Shown here one piece after another: positions 25,905-35,250 of a DNA stretch of 64,000 nucleotides. The stretch's first letter is position 1. Each line of letters starts with the position of its first letter. The notes beneath the pieces are model-generated. The model did not search any database, was not told where the DNA came from, and saw nothing but the letters and a program-made list of their open reading frames with translations. The DNA comes from Chryseobacterium salipaludis (GTDB lineage: Bacteria > Bacteroidota > Bacteroidia > Flavobacteriales > Weeksellaceae), in the NCBI RefSeq assembly GCF_022968825.1, contig NZ_JALHKS010000004.1, positions 158,998 to 222,997 of the forward strand, given 5' to 3'. A program made the position numbers and the translations under genes.

Positions 25905-27731
25905 TTATTTCTTAAAGTTCTGCTGCAAACCGCTCAGGAAGGCAGGTTCTACTACGATATTGGTTTTAGCGCGCTGCTCTTCCAGAATGGCAATCAACTG
26001 TTGTTCATTGACAGCATCCTGCAGGTCTTCGGCAGCTTCCTCACGGGTCATGCGCGTTGATGGCAGCAGTTCATCGATCGCGATTACCAGCGTGCGCGAT
26101 CCCATCTGGGTATCGTGAACACCGGTGCGGTACGGCACTTTATATTTTGTAAATACTTCAGCTTCCTTCCCCATTTCGCCGGTTTCAAAAGTAACCGCCG
26201 GCTTGCCATCTGCTGCTTTAAAACCGGCAAAACGTGCTTTTACCGCTTCCCAGTTTTTGGCTGTTTTCATTTCCTTTGCCAGTTGCTTTTTCAGCTTCGG
26301 ATCGTTCAGAATGGCCACGCGGCCTTTGGCTCTTTCCTCCCACATAAAGCGGTCCGGGTTTTTTGCGTAGAAATCATCCAGCATTTCCGGATGTTTCGCC
26401 ATTTGTTCCTTTACATAAATGGAGAAAATATAATCTGAATACAATCCTTTCCGGAAGTCGTTCATTTCACGGCTTACCTGCGGGAGTGACGCGAAATTGC
26501 GGCTGTATATACGCAGCACGTCCTTGGTGTTCACATCCTGCAGCACTTCTGACCACACGGCCGGTGCCAGGGTTGCAGCCTGCTTGCTGTTTTCACCCAT
26601 CATCTGTCGCAGTTTACCCACGGTAATTTCTTCGTTTTTGAAACGGTACAGCACATCCGTATCCTTGGCAGCAGCAAAAGCGGCATAGGATTTCCTGGCG
26701 TTGGCAAAGGCTGGGAATTCCTTGTAGGTGTTATCCTTTTTAAGATATTCTGCCATGCGGTCCTGCAGCAATTCTGCATACAGGGAGTTGTTCAGTTCGC
26801 GCAGGAAAAACTGTTTGTTTTCTTCGGTCAGCTGGTACGGCTGCACGTTATATAAATTAAAAACAAAGTAGTTCCCGGAGAAGAGCAAAGGTTCCGGTGT
26901 ATAAAAGTTTTCCTTTTGTCCTTTAAAAGCGGCATACAGTTCATCCGGCAAAGTGGGCGAACCCAGCACCACCCCACCGTTTTGTTTTTCGTGATCGTTG
27001 GCTCCGAATTCTTTCGCTACTTCTTCAAAAGATTTCCCAGCTTTCAGCGCAGCATAAATTTTCGCTTTGGTATCTGCCGCAGAGGCATCATCGGGATAGG
27101 AAACAGAACCGAAAATCAGATAGCCCAGGCTTGGGCGCGTGCTGAGGACTTTGGCGAAAGCATAATAAGAAGGTGCTTCCAGCAAAGGTGTCAGCTGTCC
27201 GTTGGCGGTTTTTTTAATGTCGCTGTATAAACCGTTATCCAGGGTGCCGGGCTTAATGTAAATCGGTTCCGCGCTGCCGGAAGTGTGTCCGGAAATCGCC
27301 TGATCGATGGTCAGCTCGCCGGCTTTCACCTGCTGGTACAGTTTGCGGTAATCTGTTTTATCGCCGGGTGTTTTCTCTTTCAGAAAAACCTGTACCTGAC
27401 GCTCGGTTTGGTTATCCGCCACAAACTGCTTCATCAGCGGGTCCAGGATTCCCGCCGGAAAGAAGTAGCGCGACCGAAGTTCTGCTTCCTTAGCAGCCAT
27501 TTTCTCACGGAAGGCTGTGGTGGTATCCGCTTTTTTGTCCGCGGCAAACTGCTGGTACAGATAAAAATTCTGGGCTGTTTTCACGGTGCTTTCCACGCCG
27601 GCATTTTCCAGGCCGTAGCGGTATTCTTCCTGAAACTTCTTCAGCGAAATACTGTCTTTACCAATGATCATATATTGTGCAGACAACAGGGAACCTGCTG
27701 TCAGCAGGAGGGTTCCGAAAATTTTCTTCAT
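25905..27731 (-). CDS. Large periplasmic PpiC-type peptidylprolyl isomerase
   Basis: A 608-residue exported protein with a signal peptide ending near SAQ. A parvulin (PpiC-like) domain is visible around residues 195-300, from RPSLGYLIFGSVSYP to FYTPEPLLFSGNYFVFNLYNV, with the internal KSFEEVAKEFG and NGGVVLGSP motifs of this fold. The long N- and C-terminal helical parts are chaperone-like, as in SurA and PpiD. It probably assists folding of exported proteins together with the adjacent SurA. Confidence 0.85.
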   Translation of the reverse strand: MKKIFGTLLLTAGSLLSAQYMIIGKDSISLKKFQEEYRYGLENAGVESTVKTAQNFYLYQQFAADKKADTTTAFREKMAAKEAELRSRYFFPAGILDPLMKQFVADNQTERQVQVFLKEKTPGDKTDYRKLYQQVKAGELTIDQAISGHTSGSAEPIYIKPGTLDNGLYSDIKKTANGQLTPLLEAPSYYAFAKVLSTRPSLGYLIFGSVSYPDDASAADTKAKIYAALKAGKSFEEVAKEFGANDHEKQNGGVVLGSPTLPDELYAAFKGQKENFYTPEPLLFSGNYFVFNLYNVQPYQLTEENKQFFLRELNNSLYAELLQDRMAEYLKKDNTYKEFPAFANARKSYAAFAAAKDTDVLYRFKNEEITVGKLRQMMGENSKQAATLAPAVWSEVLQDVNTKDVLRIYSRNFASLPQVSREMNDFRKGLYSDYIFSIYVKEQMAKHPEMLDDFYAKNPDRFMWEERAKGRVAILNDPKLKKQLAKEMKTAKNWEAVKARFAGFKAADGKPAVTFETGEMGKEAEVFTKYKVPYRTGVHDTQMGSRTLVIAIDELLPSTRMTREEAAEDLQDAVNEQQLIAILEEQRAKTNIVVEPAFLSGLQQNFKK

Positions 27732-27787
27732 ATTATATAGTGTATCGGATTTGTTTTGTCTAAAGAGATGGACAACCGCGCAGAAAG

Positions 27788-28708
27788 TTAAACTTCCACT
27801 TCAAACGTTGTCAGTTCCTTAAACCTCTGAATCCGTTCGGCGATTTCTGCTTCGGTTACTTCTTTTAATCGTTCGGTTCCGAATTTTTCCACGGTAAAGG
27901 ACGCCATGGCTGATCCAACGATGAGGGCGGATTTCATGGTTTCGAAATCATAAGTTCCCTTTTTCGCCAGGTACGACACGAATCCACCGGCAAAGGTATC
28001 ACCGGCACCGGTCGGGTCGAATACTTCTTCCAGCGGCAGCGCCGGGATGGCAAATACTTTTTCGTCATGGAACAGCAAAGCACCGTGCTCACCTTTTTTA
28101 ATGATGACATACTGCGGCCCCATGCGGTGGATCTTCTTGGCCGCTTTTACCAGAGAATACTCGCCGCTCAGCTGGCGGGCTTCCTCGTCATTAATGGTGA
28201 TGATATCGGTTTTGGCAATCATCTGCACCAGAATTTCCCAGGCAGAATCCATCCAGAAATTCATGGTATCCAGCACGACCAGTTTGGGGCGCGCCTGCAT
28301 CTTCTCCAGCACGGACAGTTGTACACCCGGATGCAGGTTGCCCAGCATCAGGATTTCTGCTTCCTGCATGGAAACCGGAATTTTCGGGTCAAAGTTTTCC
28401 AGCACGTTGACTTCAGTTACCAGCGTATCACGCGAATTCAGATCGTTGTGATACTTTCCGCTCCAGAAGAAAGTCTTGCCGTCGGGAATAATTTCAATAC
28501 CGTCGGTGTTCACGCCGCGCTTTTGCAGCATGTTCAGGTCTTCATCGGGAAAGTCGCCGCCGACTACCGAAACGATACCGGATTCTACGCCAAGGACAGA
28601 AGAAGCCAGGGTAATATAGGTAGCCGCACCGCCCAGAATTTTATCGGTTTTTCCAAAAGGAGTTTCGATGGCATCAAAGGCAACGGAGCCTACAACTAAT
28701 AATTTCAT
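27788..28708 (-). CDS. PfkB family carbohydrate/nucleoside kinase
   Basis: A 306-residue ribokinase-type kinase. The signature DPTGAGDTFAGGFVSYLA, with the catalytic Asp, is at about residues 235-252. The N-terminal GGAATYITLASSVLG forms the substrate-binding glycine motif, and TINDEEARQLSG is the family's conserved NxxE region. It transfers phosphate from ATP to a sugar or nucleoside; the substrate cannot be read from the sequence. It lies 23 bases after gldD on the same strand. Confidence 0.9.
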   Translation of the reverse strand: MKLLVVGSVAFDAIETPFGKTDKILGGAATYITLASSVLGVESGIVSVVGGDFPDEDLNMLQKRGVNTDGIEIIPDGKTFFWSGKYHNDLNSRDTLVTEVNVLENFDPKIPVSMQEAEILMLGNLHPGVQLSVLEKMQARPKLVVLDTMNFWMDSAWEILVQMIAKTDIITINDEEARQLSGEYSLVKAAKKIHRMGPQYVIIKKGEHGALLFHDEKVFAIPALPLEEVFDPTGAGDTFAGGFVSYLAKKGTYDFETMKSALIVGSAMASFTVEKFGTERLKEVTEAEIAERIQRFKELTTFEVEV

Positions 28709-28731
28709 AGAATGTTTTTATTTTTAGGGGT

Positions 28732-29286
28732 TTACTTCCACTCAAACGTATCGATGAGGTGGAGCAAATCATTTTTAATATATGCTACCGCCGGAGCCAG
28801 CGAATCGGGCTTCGGCCGTGAATTGAAATACAAATTGGCAGTGACATAATGCCTCGTGGAATCCGTCACAAAAAACTGGAGGTTGGAGGCGGAGGGGCCT
28901 TTCAGTTCATAAAAGTTTCCGTACACCTGACGTTCGGGATAGCTGAAACTTTTGGTGTCAATTGCCGTGGCTTTAATGGTGTGTTCATAGACCATTTTCT
29001 CGGATTCCTTTACATGGAGAGCGAAGTCATTTTTAATCGGGAAATAGGTCAGGAACACTTTCGCTTTCATTTCGGGGTACTCAATGTAGTACCAGCACTC
29101 CTGTTTGGCCGGCTTCACCTTTGCAAAGGCCGAATACTCGAAGCCGAAATTGCAGGGCGAGTGAAAAGGCTGGTATTTTGCCGCGGGATATTCCAGGCGC
29201 AGTTCGCCGCCGGGCTTGGGTAAGACATCTTTTTCACAGGAAACAGCCAACGCTGCCAACAGCGTGAAAGCGAGTTTTTTAAACAT
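28732..29286 (-). CDS. gldD: Gliding motility lipoprotein GldD
   Basis: A lipoprotein of about 184 residues (signal with lipobox AVSC, then EKD). It carries the GldD pattern: PKPGGELRLEYP near the N-terminus, CNFGFEYSAFAKV, CWYYIEYPEMKAKVFLTYFP, and FELKGPSASNLQFF-like YELKGPSASNLQFFVTDST. GldD is required for gliding motility and type IX secretion in flavobacteria and is usually located near mutY and HU genes, as here. I chose the start at 29286 (MFKKLAF); an ATG at 29301 is upstream. A TATTTTTG box at 29291-29298 would make the mRNA nearly leaderless. Confidence 0.93.
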   Translation of the reverse strand: MFKKLAFTLLAALAVSCEKDVLPKPGGELRLEYPAAKYQPFHSPCNFGFEYSAFAKVKPAKQECWYYIEYPEMKAKVFLTYFPIKNDFALHVKESEKMVYEHTIKATAIDTKSFSYPERQVYGNFYELKGPSASNLQFFVTDSTRHYVTANLYFNSRPKPDSLAPAVAYIKNDLLHLIDTFEWK

Positions 29287-29359
29287 TCCGCAAAAATACA
29301 AATTAGTTTTCTATTTTAAGTCAGTGAAAGACAGGGGCAGATGCGGCTGAAAGGCGGCA

Positions 29360-30397
29360 TTATTTATCCCGAATAACACCTTCATAATAGGACTGCAAAG
29401 GTTTAGGAAAGGCCTTCTCCGCGGCTGCATTGGTATTTACGATTTCAAAACCATGGCCTTTGGCCATATCATTTAGCAGCGTGTCCGGCAGCTCTATCTG
29501 TTTTATGGTAATCAGCAAATTCCGGTGCGTCAGTTTATGGGAAACGGTGGTTTCACTGACCTGATATTTTTTCAGGTCTTCCGGAAGGTCAGACGGGAAT
29601 TCGTAGAGTTTTTTCCAGATATCACCGGTTCCGCGCTGGCGTACAAGGAACTTCTCACCGGCGGTTACATAATAATAGGTCAATGCCAGGTTCAGTGTTT
29701 TCGTCTTTTTCGACTTAACCGGAAACTGCGCGATGGTGCCGGTATTGTAAGCCAGACAGTCTTCCTGGAGCGGGCAGTACATGCAGAAAGGATTTTGCGG
29801 GCGGCAGATTTCGGAGCCGAGGTCCATCATCGCTTCATTGAATTCACCGGCTTTATCCGCAGGCATGAGGCGAGCGGCCAGTTCACCGAAATAAGAAAAC
29901 GCGCGGGCGGAAGCAATATCAAAATCATCAGCAAAGAGGCGGGACAGGATGCGGTAGAAATTCCCATCCACGGCGGCGCGCGGCTCGCCATAACAGATAC
30001 TGCAAATGGCGGCGGCCGTGTACTTCCCTACTCCTTTCAATGATAACACGTCCTCATAGCTGCGCGGAAAAACACCATTAAAATCATTGATAATCTGCTG
30101 CGCGGCTGCATGAATATTGAGCGCGCGGGAATAATAACCAAGTCCTTTCCAGTAGAGCAGGACCTCTTCCGGCTTGGCGTCGGCCAGCGCCTGAACATCG
30201 GGAAAACGCTCCACAAAACGGAGATAATGCTGCATGCCCTGTGCAATGCGGGTCTGCTGAAAAATAATTTCACAAATCCAGATGCGGTACGGGTCGCGGG
30301 TGTGGCGGAAGGGCAAATCGCGCCCGTGTTCCTGAAACCATGCCAACAGCCTGACACCAACATGAACAAAATCAGCCGCTTGTTTTTTTGTTTTCAA
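29360..30397 (-). CDS. mutY: Adenine DNA glycosylase MutY
   Basis: A 345-residue A/G-mismatch DNA glycosylase that removes adenine opposite 8-oxoguanine. It shows the helix-hairpin-helix LKGVGKYTAAAICSICYG, the catalytic Glu in EIIFQQTRI, the catalytic Asp in VDGNFYRILSR, and an iron-sulfur cluster loop with Cys spacing 6-2-5 (CRPQNPFCMYCPLQEDC). A C-terminal NUDIX-like domain recognises 8-oxoG. It is divergent from the HU gene with overlapping promoters in a 47-base gap. Confidence 0.96.
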   Translation of the reverse strand: MKTKKQAADFVHVGVRLLAWFQEHGRDLPFRHTRDPYRIWICEIIFQQTRIAQGMQHYLRFVERFPDVQALADAKPEEVLLYWKGLGYYSRALNIHAAAQQIINDFNGVFPRSYEDVLSLKGVGKYTAAAICSICYGEPRAAVDGNFYRILSRLFADDFDIASARAFSYFGELAARLMPADKAGEFNEAMMDLGSEICRPQNPFCMYCPLQEDCLAYNTGTIAQFPVKSKKTKTLNLALTYYYVTAGEKFLVRQRGTGDIWKKLYEFPSDLPEDLKKYQVSETTVSHKLTHRNLLITIKQIELPDTLLNDMAKGHGFEIVNTNAAAEKAFPKPLQSYYEGVIRDK

Positions 30398-30415
30398 AAA
30401 TAGTTGTTATATTTG
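30387..30415 (+). promoter_or_regulatory. Promoter of the HU gene
   Basis: TTTG at 30387-30390, a 17-base spacer, then TATATTTG at 30408-30415: a near-perfect Bacteroidota promoter 30 bases upstream of the HU start. Confidence 0.75.
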
Positions 30416-30444
30416 CACACCAAAAATATAAATAAATACAGGAA

Positions 30445-30735
30445 ATGACAAAGGCAGAATTGGTGAACACCATCTCAAACAAGTTGGGAACTGAAAAGAA
30501 TGAAACACAGAAGGTTATCGAAGCCTTTATGCAGGAGATCAGAACCTCAATGTACAACGGAGACAATGTTTATTTAAGAGGATTTGGGTCATTCATCATC
30601 AAGACAAGAGCTGCCAAAACCGGTCGTAACATTTCCAAGAATACTGCTATCGAAATTCCTGCACACAATATTCCGGCCTTCAAGCCTTCCAAAACATTCG
30701 TGGAGAAGGTGAAAACCAAAGTTGCAGTGAAGTAA
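30445..30735 (+). CDS. HU-family DNA-binding protein
   Basis: A 96-residue histone-like protein. The helical N-terminus TKAELVNTISNKLGTEKNETQKVIEAFM leads into the beta arm with VYLRGFGSFIIKTRAAKTGRN and the IPA-type tip EIPAHNIPAFKPSK. It bends and compacts DNA as a dimer. It has a strong promoter and is followed by a 29-residue basic ORF 32 bases later. Confidence 0.95.
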   Translation: MTKAELVNTISNKLGTEKNETQKVIEAFMQEIRTSMYNGDNVYLRGFGSFIIKTRAAKTGRNISKNTAIEIPAHNIPAFKPSKTFVEKVKTKVAVK

Positions 30736-30767
30736 AATATTAACAATTTATCATAAAAATTTAAATT

Positions 30768-30857
30768 ATGCCAAGCGGAAAGAAAAGAAAGAGACACAAG
30801 GTTGCCACTCACAAAAGAAAGAAAAGAAGAAGAGCAAACAGACACAAGAAAAAGTAA
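30768..30857 (+). CDS. Very small basic protein, probable ribosomal protein bL38
   Basis: An ORF of 29 residues, ATG at 30768 to TAA at 30855-30857. It starts MPSGKKRKRHKV and is almost entirely Lys, Arg and His. A basic mini-protein of this kind is conserved in Bacteroidota. From memory it resembles bL38, described in the Flavobacterium johnsoniae ribosome structure. The position after the HU gene and before the ribonuclease E/G gene is typical of flavobacteria. An AT-rich leader precedes it, with no Shine-Dalgarno, as usual in this phylum. Confidence 0.75.
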   Translation: MPSGKKRKRHKVATHKRKKRRRANRHKKK

Positions 30858-30924
30858 TCTTTTTGCGGCTTACAATATAGCGATATAGTTGGTGTTTTTA
30901 TAAGGTATAAAAGGTCACCGACTA

Positions 30925-30932
30925 TATTTTTG
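30925..30932 (+). promoter_or_regulatory. Candidate -7 box for the ribonuclease E/G gene
   Basis: TATTTTTG matches TAnnTTTG and lies 92 bases upstream of the start codon. Confidence 0.35.
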
Positions 30933-31023
30933 TTTTTAAGATACAGCCCCCAACGACGGCATTGCCTCCCTCCGCCTGGCTTTGCTGCCGCCGTTGTTGC
31001 TGGTCTTTTTATTACCATAAAGC

Positions 31024-32583
31024 ATGAAGAAAGAACTGATTATATCACATGAAGATGAGCAATCCAAGATTGCCCTGCTGGAAGACGGGCGCCTGTTTGA
31101 ACTTCACGAGCAGGAAGATAAAAGCGCATTCGTGGTCGGCGATCTTTTTCTCGGCAAAGTACGCAAACTCGCACCCAACCTCAACGCAGCTTTCGTAAGC
31201 ATCGGCTATGAAAAGGATGCGTTCCTGCATTATCAGGACCTGGGCCCGCAGTTCCTGACCTATAAGAAATTCTTGAAGGATACAATTTCCAAAAGGCAGC
31301 AAAACTCCTCGCTGAAAAATTTCGAAATTCAGAAAGAAATTAACAAGAACGGCACGATTGATAAAGTCCTGGCGAAGGATGAAACCGTGCTGCTGCAGAT
31401 TACCAAGGAGCCCATTTCTACCAAAGGCCCGCGCATCTCAACCCAGATCTCACTGACGGGGCGTTTCCTGGTACTAATTCCGTTTGATAAAAGCGTGTCT
31501 ATTTCCAAGAAAATTTCCAATCCGGAAGAAAAGGAAAGACTGCGCACACTCATTGAAAGTATTAAACCGGAAGGTTTCGGCGTGATTATCCGCACGGTGG
31601 CCGAAGGAAAAAAAGTAGCGGAACTGCATAATGACATGAACCAGCTGGTACAAAAGTGGGAAACCGCTTTTAAAAACATCCAGAAGAACAAAGTACCCGG
31701 CCGTGTACTTAGCGAGGAAGATAAAGCCTCGGCGATTCTGCGCGACAATTTTAATGCAGATTTCGTGAGCATCGTGTGTGATGATGAGCAGATGGTGGAC
31801 GATATGCGCAACTATATTGAGGTCATCGCGCCGGAACGCAAAAATATTGTTCAGTTTTATGACAAACCGGTGCCGCTGATGGAATATTACAACGTGGAAA
31901 AGCAAATGAAGCAAAGCTTCGGCAAACACGTGAATATTCCGAGTTCCAAAGGTGCCTACCTCGTGATTGAACACACAGAAGCGCTGCACGTGATCGACGT
32001 GAACTCCGGCAACAATATCTCGGGTTCTGCTTCCTCCAATAAGGAGCACGCGCTGAATGTGAACAAAATGGCAGCTACGGAAATCGCCCGGCAACTGCGC
32101 CTGCGCGATATGGGTGGTATCATTGTGGTGGATTTTATCGACATGGTGATTGCCGAACACCGCAAGGAGCTGTATGAGCACCTGAAGAATGAAATGAAGC
32201 GCGACAAGGCCAGACATAAAATTCTGCCGCCGAGCAAATTCGGGCTGATCCAGCTTACCCGACAGCGCACTAAGCCTGAGGTTCAGATTAAAACCAAAGA
32301 AGAAAACCCGAATATTGATGGAGAAATCCTGGCGCCAATCGTGGTGGTGGAAAGAATGGAAGAATCCATCCGCAATCTGTTCCAGACCGAAAAAGGCAAG
32401 CTCTTTCTGCATGTGCATCCGTTTGTGGAAGCCTACCTGACCAAAGGCCTGATGAGCATCCAGACGAAATGGTATTTAAAATACAAAAAGTGGGTCACCA
32501 TTATCCCACGTGATTCCTTCAAGTACCTGGAATACAAAGTAGTGAACGGTAAAAAAGAAGAACTGATCAGCTATTCAAACTAA
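31024..32583 (+). CDS. rng: Ribonuclease E/G family endoribonuclease
   Basis: A 519-residue protein of the RNase G length class. An S1 domain is near residues 37-130 (GDLFLGKVRKLAPNLNAAFVSIG), and the catalytic DNase I-like part holds the metal ligands in ALHVIDVNSGNN and GGIIVVDFIDM. The end has an RNase H-like small domain. It cleaves single-stranded AU-rich RNA and may process rRNA and tRNA. The RNase E C-terminal scaffold is absent. It is monocistronic with its own terminator. Confidence 0.93.
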   Translation: MKKELIISHEDEQSKIALLEDGRLFELHEQEDKSAFVVGDLFLGKVRKLAPNLNAAFVSIGYEKDAFLHYQDLGPQFLTYKKFLKDTISKRQQNSSLKNFEIQKEINKNGTIDKVLAKDETVLLQITKEPISTKGPRISTQISLTGRFLVLIPFDKSVSISKKISNPEEKERLRTLIESIKPEGFGVIIRTVAEGKKVAELHNDMNQLVQKWETAFKNIQKNKVPGRVLSEEDKASAILRDNFNADFVSIVCDDEQMVDDMRNYIEVIAPERKNIVQFYDKPVPLMEYYNVEKQMKQSFGKHVNIPSSKGAYLVIEHTEALHVIDVNSGNNISGSASSNKEHALNVNKMAATEIARQLRLRDMGGIIVVDFIDMVIAEHRKELYEHLKNEMKRDKARHKILPPSKFGLIQLTRQRTKPEVQIKTKEENPNIDGEILAPIVVVERMEESIRNLFQTEKGKLFLHVHPFVEAYLTKGLMSIQTKWYLKYKKWVTIIPRDSFKYLEYKVVNGKKEELISYSN

Positions 32584-32588
32584 AACCA

Positions 32589-32618
32589 ACTTCCGCCTGC
32601 AAGCGGAAGTTTTTTTTA
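32589..32618 (+). terminator. Terminator of the ribonuclease E/G gene
   Basis: ACTTCCGC and GCGGAAGT form an eight-base stem followed by eight T, six bases after the stop codon. Confidence 0.9.
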
Positions 32619-32641
32619 TTGAGGATATTTTATTATTTTTA

Positions 32642-33181
32642 ATGAAAGTTTATAAATCCCTCTCCATGTACCGAATTATTTTACCATTTTTCCTGATAGC
32701 GTCCACCGTTGCGGCACAATCCGCACAGACGCTGGTGATGTCGCGCAAAAATACGCCGGCGGTTTTTCTAAATGACAGCACCATCATCAGTTCCCGGATG
32801 CTGAACGAGCTGCAACCGCAAAACATAAAAACCATGGTGATTCATAAAGATAAAGTTTCGGCAGAGCAGACCTCTTTTTCTGTCAGTTCACCGTTTGGCC
32901 CGTATGGAAGGATCAACGTGGTAAGCGATGAGAACATCGCGACAAGAACCCAACCGGAAATTCGTGCTTTTTTGCAAATGCCCAATGACACACCGGTGTA
33001 TGTCGACGGTTATCTGCTGCAGGATCCCAAGCTTACTGTCGCGGCAAATGCGATGGTGGAAATTGAGATCATCCCGGAACGAAGTGAGAACCACAATGAG
33101 CAGCCGCTGATTAACATCTGGACTTTAGAAAAGGAAATGCGTCTGGGGTTCAGTCCGCAAATTATAAGCAAGATAAAATAA
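32642..33181 (+). CDS. Hypothetical exported protein
   Basis: A 179-residue protein with an N-terminal signal peptide ending near VAAQ; a second ATG at 32666 (MYRIILPFFLI) may be the true start. The mature part contains KNTPAVFLNDSTIISSRMLNEL and PVYVDGYLLQDPKLTV, a beta-rich pattern similar to the plug-like region of outer-membrane receptors. I do not recognise a family. It is followed after 57 bases by the CinA-type gene and may be co-transcribed. Confidence 0.55.
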   Translation: MKVYKSLSMYRIILPFFLIASTVAAQSAQTLVMSRKNTPAVFLNDSTIISSRMLNELQPQNIKTMVIHKDKVSAEQTSFSVSSPFGPYGRINVVSDENIATRTQPEIRAFLQMPNDTPVYVDGYLLQDPKLTVAANAMVEIEIIPERSENHNEQPLINIWTLEKEMRLGFSPQIISKIK

Positions 33182-33238
33182 GAGCGGAATTGTTTTTGCT
33201 CCGCTACCTTCCGGAAATCCTTTAATATTTTAAAGATA

Positions 33239-33727
33239 ATGGAAAAGGAACTTAGTTCGGTTTTAAAAGAAATATCGCAACTTTTACAAAAGCAGAAAGT
33301 ATCCGTCGCGGTCGCCGAGAGTTGTACTGCGGGACTGATTCAGCATCATTTATCCCACGCCGAAGAGGTGATGAACTTTTTTCAGGGCGGAATTACCGTG
33401 TATAATATCGGACAGAAAGCAAAACATTTAAACATAAATCCCATTGCCGCTGAAGCCTGCAATGCCGTGGCGCCCGAAATTGCCGAAAAAATGGCGATGG
33501 AAGTCGCGAAGTTATTTAATGCCGAAGTCGGCCTGTCGATCACCGGCTTTGCGCAACCCGTCCCCGAAGAAGACGTACAGGACTGTTATGCCTGGATTGC
33601 GGTTGCCAAAAACGGAAAGATCATCTCCACCGAAAAAATCACCGGCAACAAAGAGCAGGACCTGTGCGCCAACCAGGATATTTTTGCAGAGAAAGCACTG
33701 GCGCAGTTTCTTAGCTCCGTCCAGTAA
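33239..33727 (+). CDS. CinA C-terminal family nicotinamide-nucleotide amidohydrolase
   Basis: A 162-residue protein that corresponds to the stand-alone CinA C-terminal (PncC) domain. The family motif VAVAESCTAGLIQHHLS is near the N-terminus, followed by FFQGGITVYNIGQKAKHL and VGLSITGFAQP. PncC-type proteins deamidate nicotinamide mononucleotide to nicotinic acid mononucleotide in NAD recycling. Members of this short form are sometimes inactive or of other specificity. Confidence 0.9.
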   Translation: MEKELSSVLKEISQLLQKQKVSVAVAESCTAGLIQHHLSHAEEVMNFFQGGITVYNIGQKAKHLNINPIAAEACNAVAPEIAEKMAMEVAKLFNAEVGLSITGFAQPVPEEDVQDCYAWIAVAKNGKIISTEKITGNKEQDLCANQDIFAEKALAQFLSSVQ

Positions 33728-33829
33728 AATCCCGGCATCTGTTTAATAAACAGCCCTGCTTATCCTTAGAAAAAGCATCGTTTCTTGATAAAAGCGGCTG
33801 TATTGATGGATTAGCACAATCGTGTTTCG

Positions 33830-33837
33830 TACCTTTG
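33830..33837 (+). promoter_or_regulatory. Bacteroidota -7 box for tyrS
   Basis: TACCTTTG, 20 bases upstream of the ATG at 33858. Transcription would start downstream of the ATG at 33822, excluding that as the start. Confidence 0.65.
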
Positions 33838-33857
33838 CGTCTTTAATTTTTTTCAAA

Positions 33858-35153
33858 ATGAATGCTTTTATTGAAGAACTGAAATGGCGCGGTCTGTATG
33901 CGGACATGATGCCCGGCACCGAGGAACAACTCAGTAAAGAGATGACCAGCGGGTATATCGGGTTTGATCCGACGGCAGATTCCCTGCACATCGGGAGTCT
34001 GATCCCGATCAAAGTGCTCGCCCATTTACAGCAGCACGGCCACAAGCCTATCGCATTGGTAGGCGGCGCCACCGGAATGATCGGTGACCCTTCCGGCAAG
34101 TCTAATGAGCGCAATGCGCTGGACGAGGAAACACTGAATTATTACGTGAAGTGCCTTCAAAACCAGCTTTCGCATTTCCTCGATTTTAACGGTACCGAAC
34201 CGAACGGCGCCGAGCTGGTCAATAACTACGACTGGATGAAAGATGTTTCCTTCCTGGATTTCATCCGCGATATCGGCAAGCACATCACCGTGAATTACAT
34301 GATGGCCAAAGATTCCGTGAAACGCCGCTTCACCGGTGAAGGCGGAGCCGAGGGAATGAGCTTTACCGAATTTACTTATCAGCTGTTGCAGGGTTATGAT
34401 TTCCTGCATCTGTACAAAACCAAAAACATTAAACTGCAAATGGGCGGTTCCGACCAGTGGGGAAATATTACCACCGGGACGGAACTGATCCGCCGCAAAG
34501 TGCAGGGTGAAGCCTTTGCGCTGACCGTGCCGCTCATTACAAAAGCCGACGGCTCCAAATTCGGGAAGTCTGAAAGTGGCGAAAACTACTGGCTGGATGC
34601 CAAACGCACTTCGCCCTACCGCTTTTACCAGTTCTGGCTGAACGCGAGCGACGAAGATGCAGAGCGCTTTATTAAATACTACACGTTCCTGGGCCGGGAA
34701 GAAATTGAACAGCTGATCGCGGAGCACCGCACCGCACCGCACGAAAGAAAACTGCAGAAGAAACTGGCAGAGGAAGTCACCGTGTGGGTGCACAACCGCG
34801 AGCAATTTGAAAAAGCACTGAAAGCCTCGGAAATCCTGTTCGGGCGTTCTACGGCAGAAGATCTGGTCAACCTCGATGAGGCTACCTTCCTGGATATTTT
34901 CGATGGTGTACCGCAGAAAGAACTGCCGAAAGCTGAAGTGCTAGGCGGAAACATTATTGACCTGCTGTCCGAGCAAACCGGCTTTCTGAAATCCAAAGGA
35001 GAAGCGCGCCGCGAACTGCAGCAAAAGGCCATATCCATTAACAAGGAAAAAATCACCGAAGAATTTCAGGCAACTGAAAAAGACCTGATCGACGGCCAGT
35101 TCCTGCTCCTGCAAAAAGGAAAGAAAAACTATTTTATTGTAAAAGCAGTCTAA
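33858..35153 (+). CDS. tyrS: Tyrosine-tRNA ligase
   Basis: A 431-residue class I synthetase. It shows the HIGH-like HIGS in [11 protein letters not shown], the tyrosine-binding region [14 protein letters not shown] and [12 protein letters not shown], the KMSKS-like KFGKSESG, and a C-terminal S4 RNA-binding domain. I start it at [14 protein letters not shown]; the upstream ATG at 33822 lies before the promoter box. Confidence 0.97.
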   Translation: MNAFIEELKWRGLYADMMPGTEEQLSKEMTSGYIGFDPTADSLHIGSLIPIKVLAHLQQHGHKPIALVGGATGMIGDPSGKSNERNALDEETLNYYVKCLQNQLSHFLDFNGTEPNGAELVNNYDWMKDVSFLDFIRDIGKHITVNYMMAKDSVKRRFTGEGGAEGMSFTEFTYQLLQGYDFLHLYKTKNIKLQMGGSDQWGNITTGTELIRRKVQGEAFALTVPLITKADGSKFGKSESGENYWLDAKRTSPYRFYQFWLNASDEDAERFIKYYTFLGREEIEQLIAEHRTAPHERKLQKKLAEEVTVWVHNREQFEKALKASEILFGRSTAEDLVNLDEATFLDIFDGVPQKELPKAEVLGGNIIDLLSEQTGFLKSKGEARRELQQKAISINKEKITEEFQATEKDLIDGQFLLLQKGKKNYFIVKAV

Positions 35154-35181
35154 CTGCTATGCAACTACCTGTAAATACCAG

Positions 35182-35210
35182 AAGCCGGACCTGTTCCGGC
35201 TTTTATTTTG
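35182..35210 (+). terminator. Terminator of tyrS
   Basis: AAGCCGGA and TCCGGCTT form an eight-base stem around CCTGT, followed by TTATTTTG. Confidence 0.8.
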
Positions 35211-35223
35211 GCCGAAAGCGGCG

Positions 35224-35231
35224 TACCTTTG
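35224..35231 (+). promoter_or_regulatory. Bacteroidota -7 box for the desaturase gene
   Basis: TACCTTTG, 19 bases upstream of the desaturase start codon. Confidence 0.6.
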
Positions 35232-35250
35232 CACCCTTATATTTTAAACA

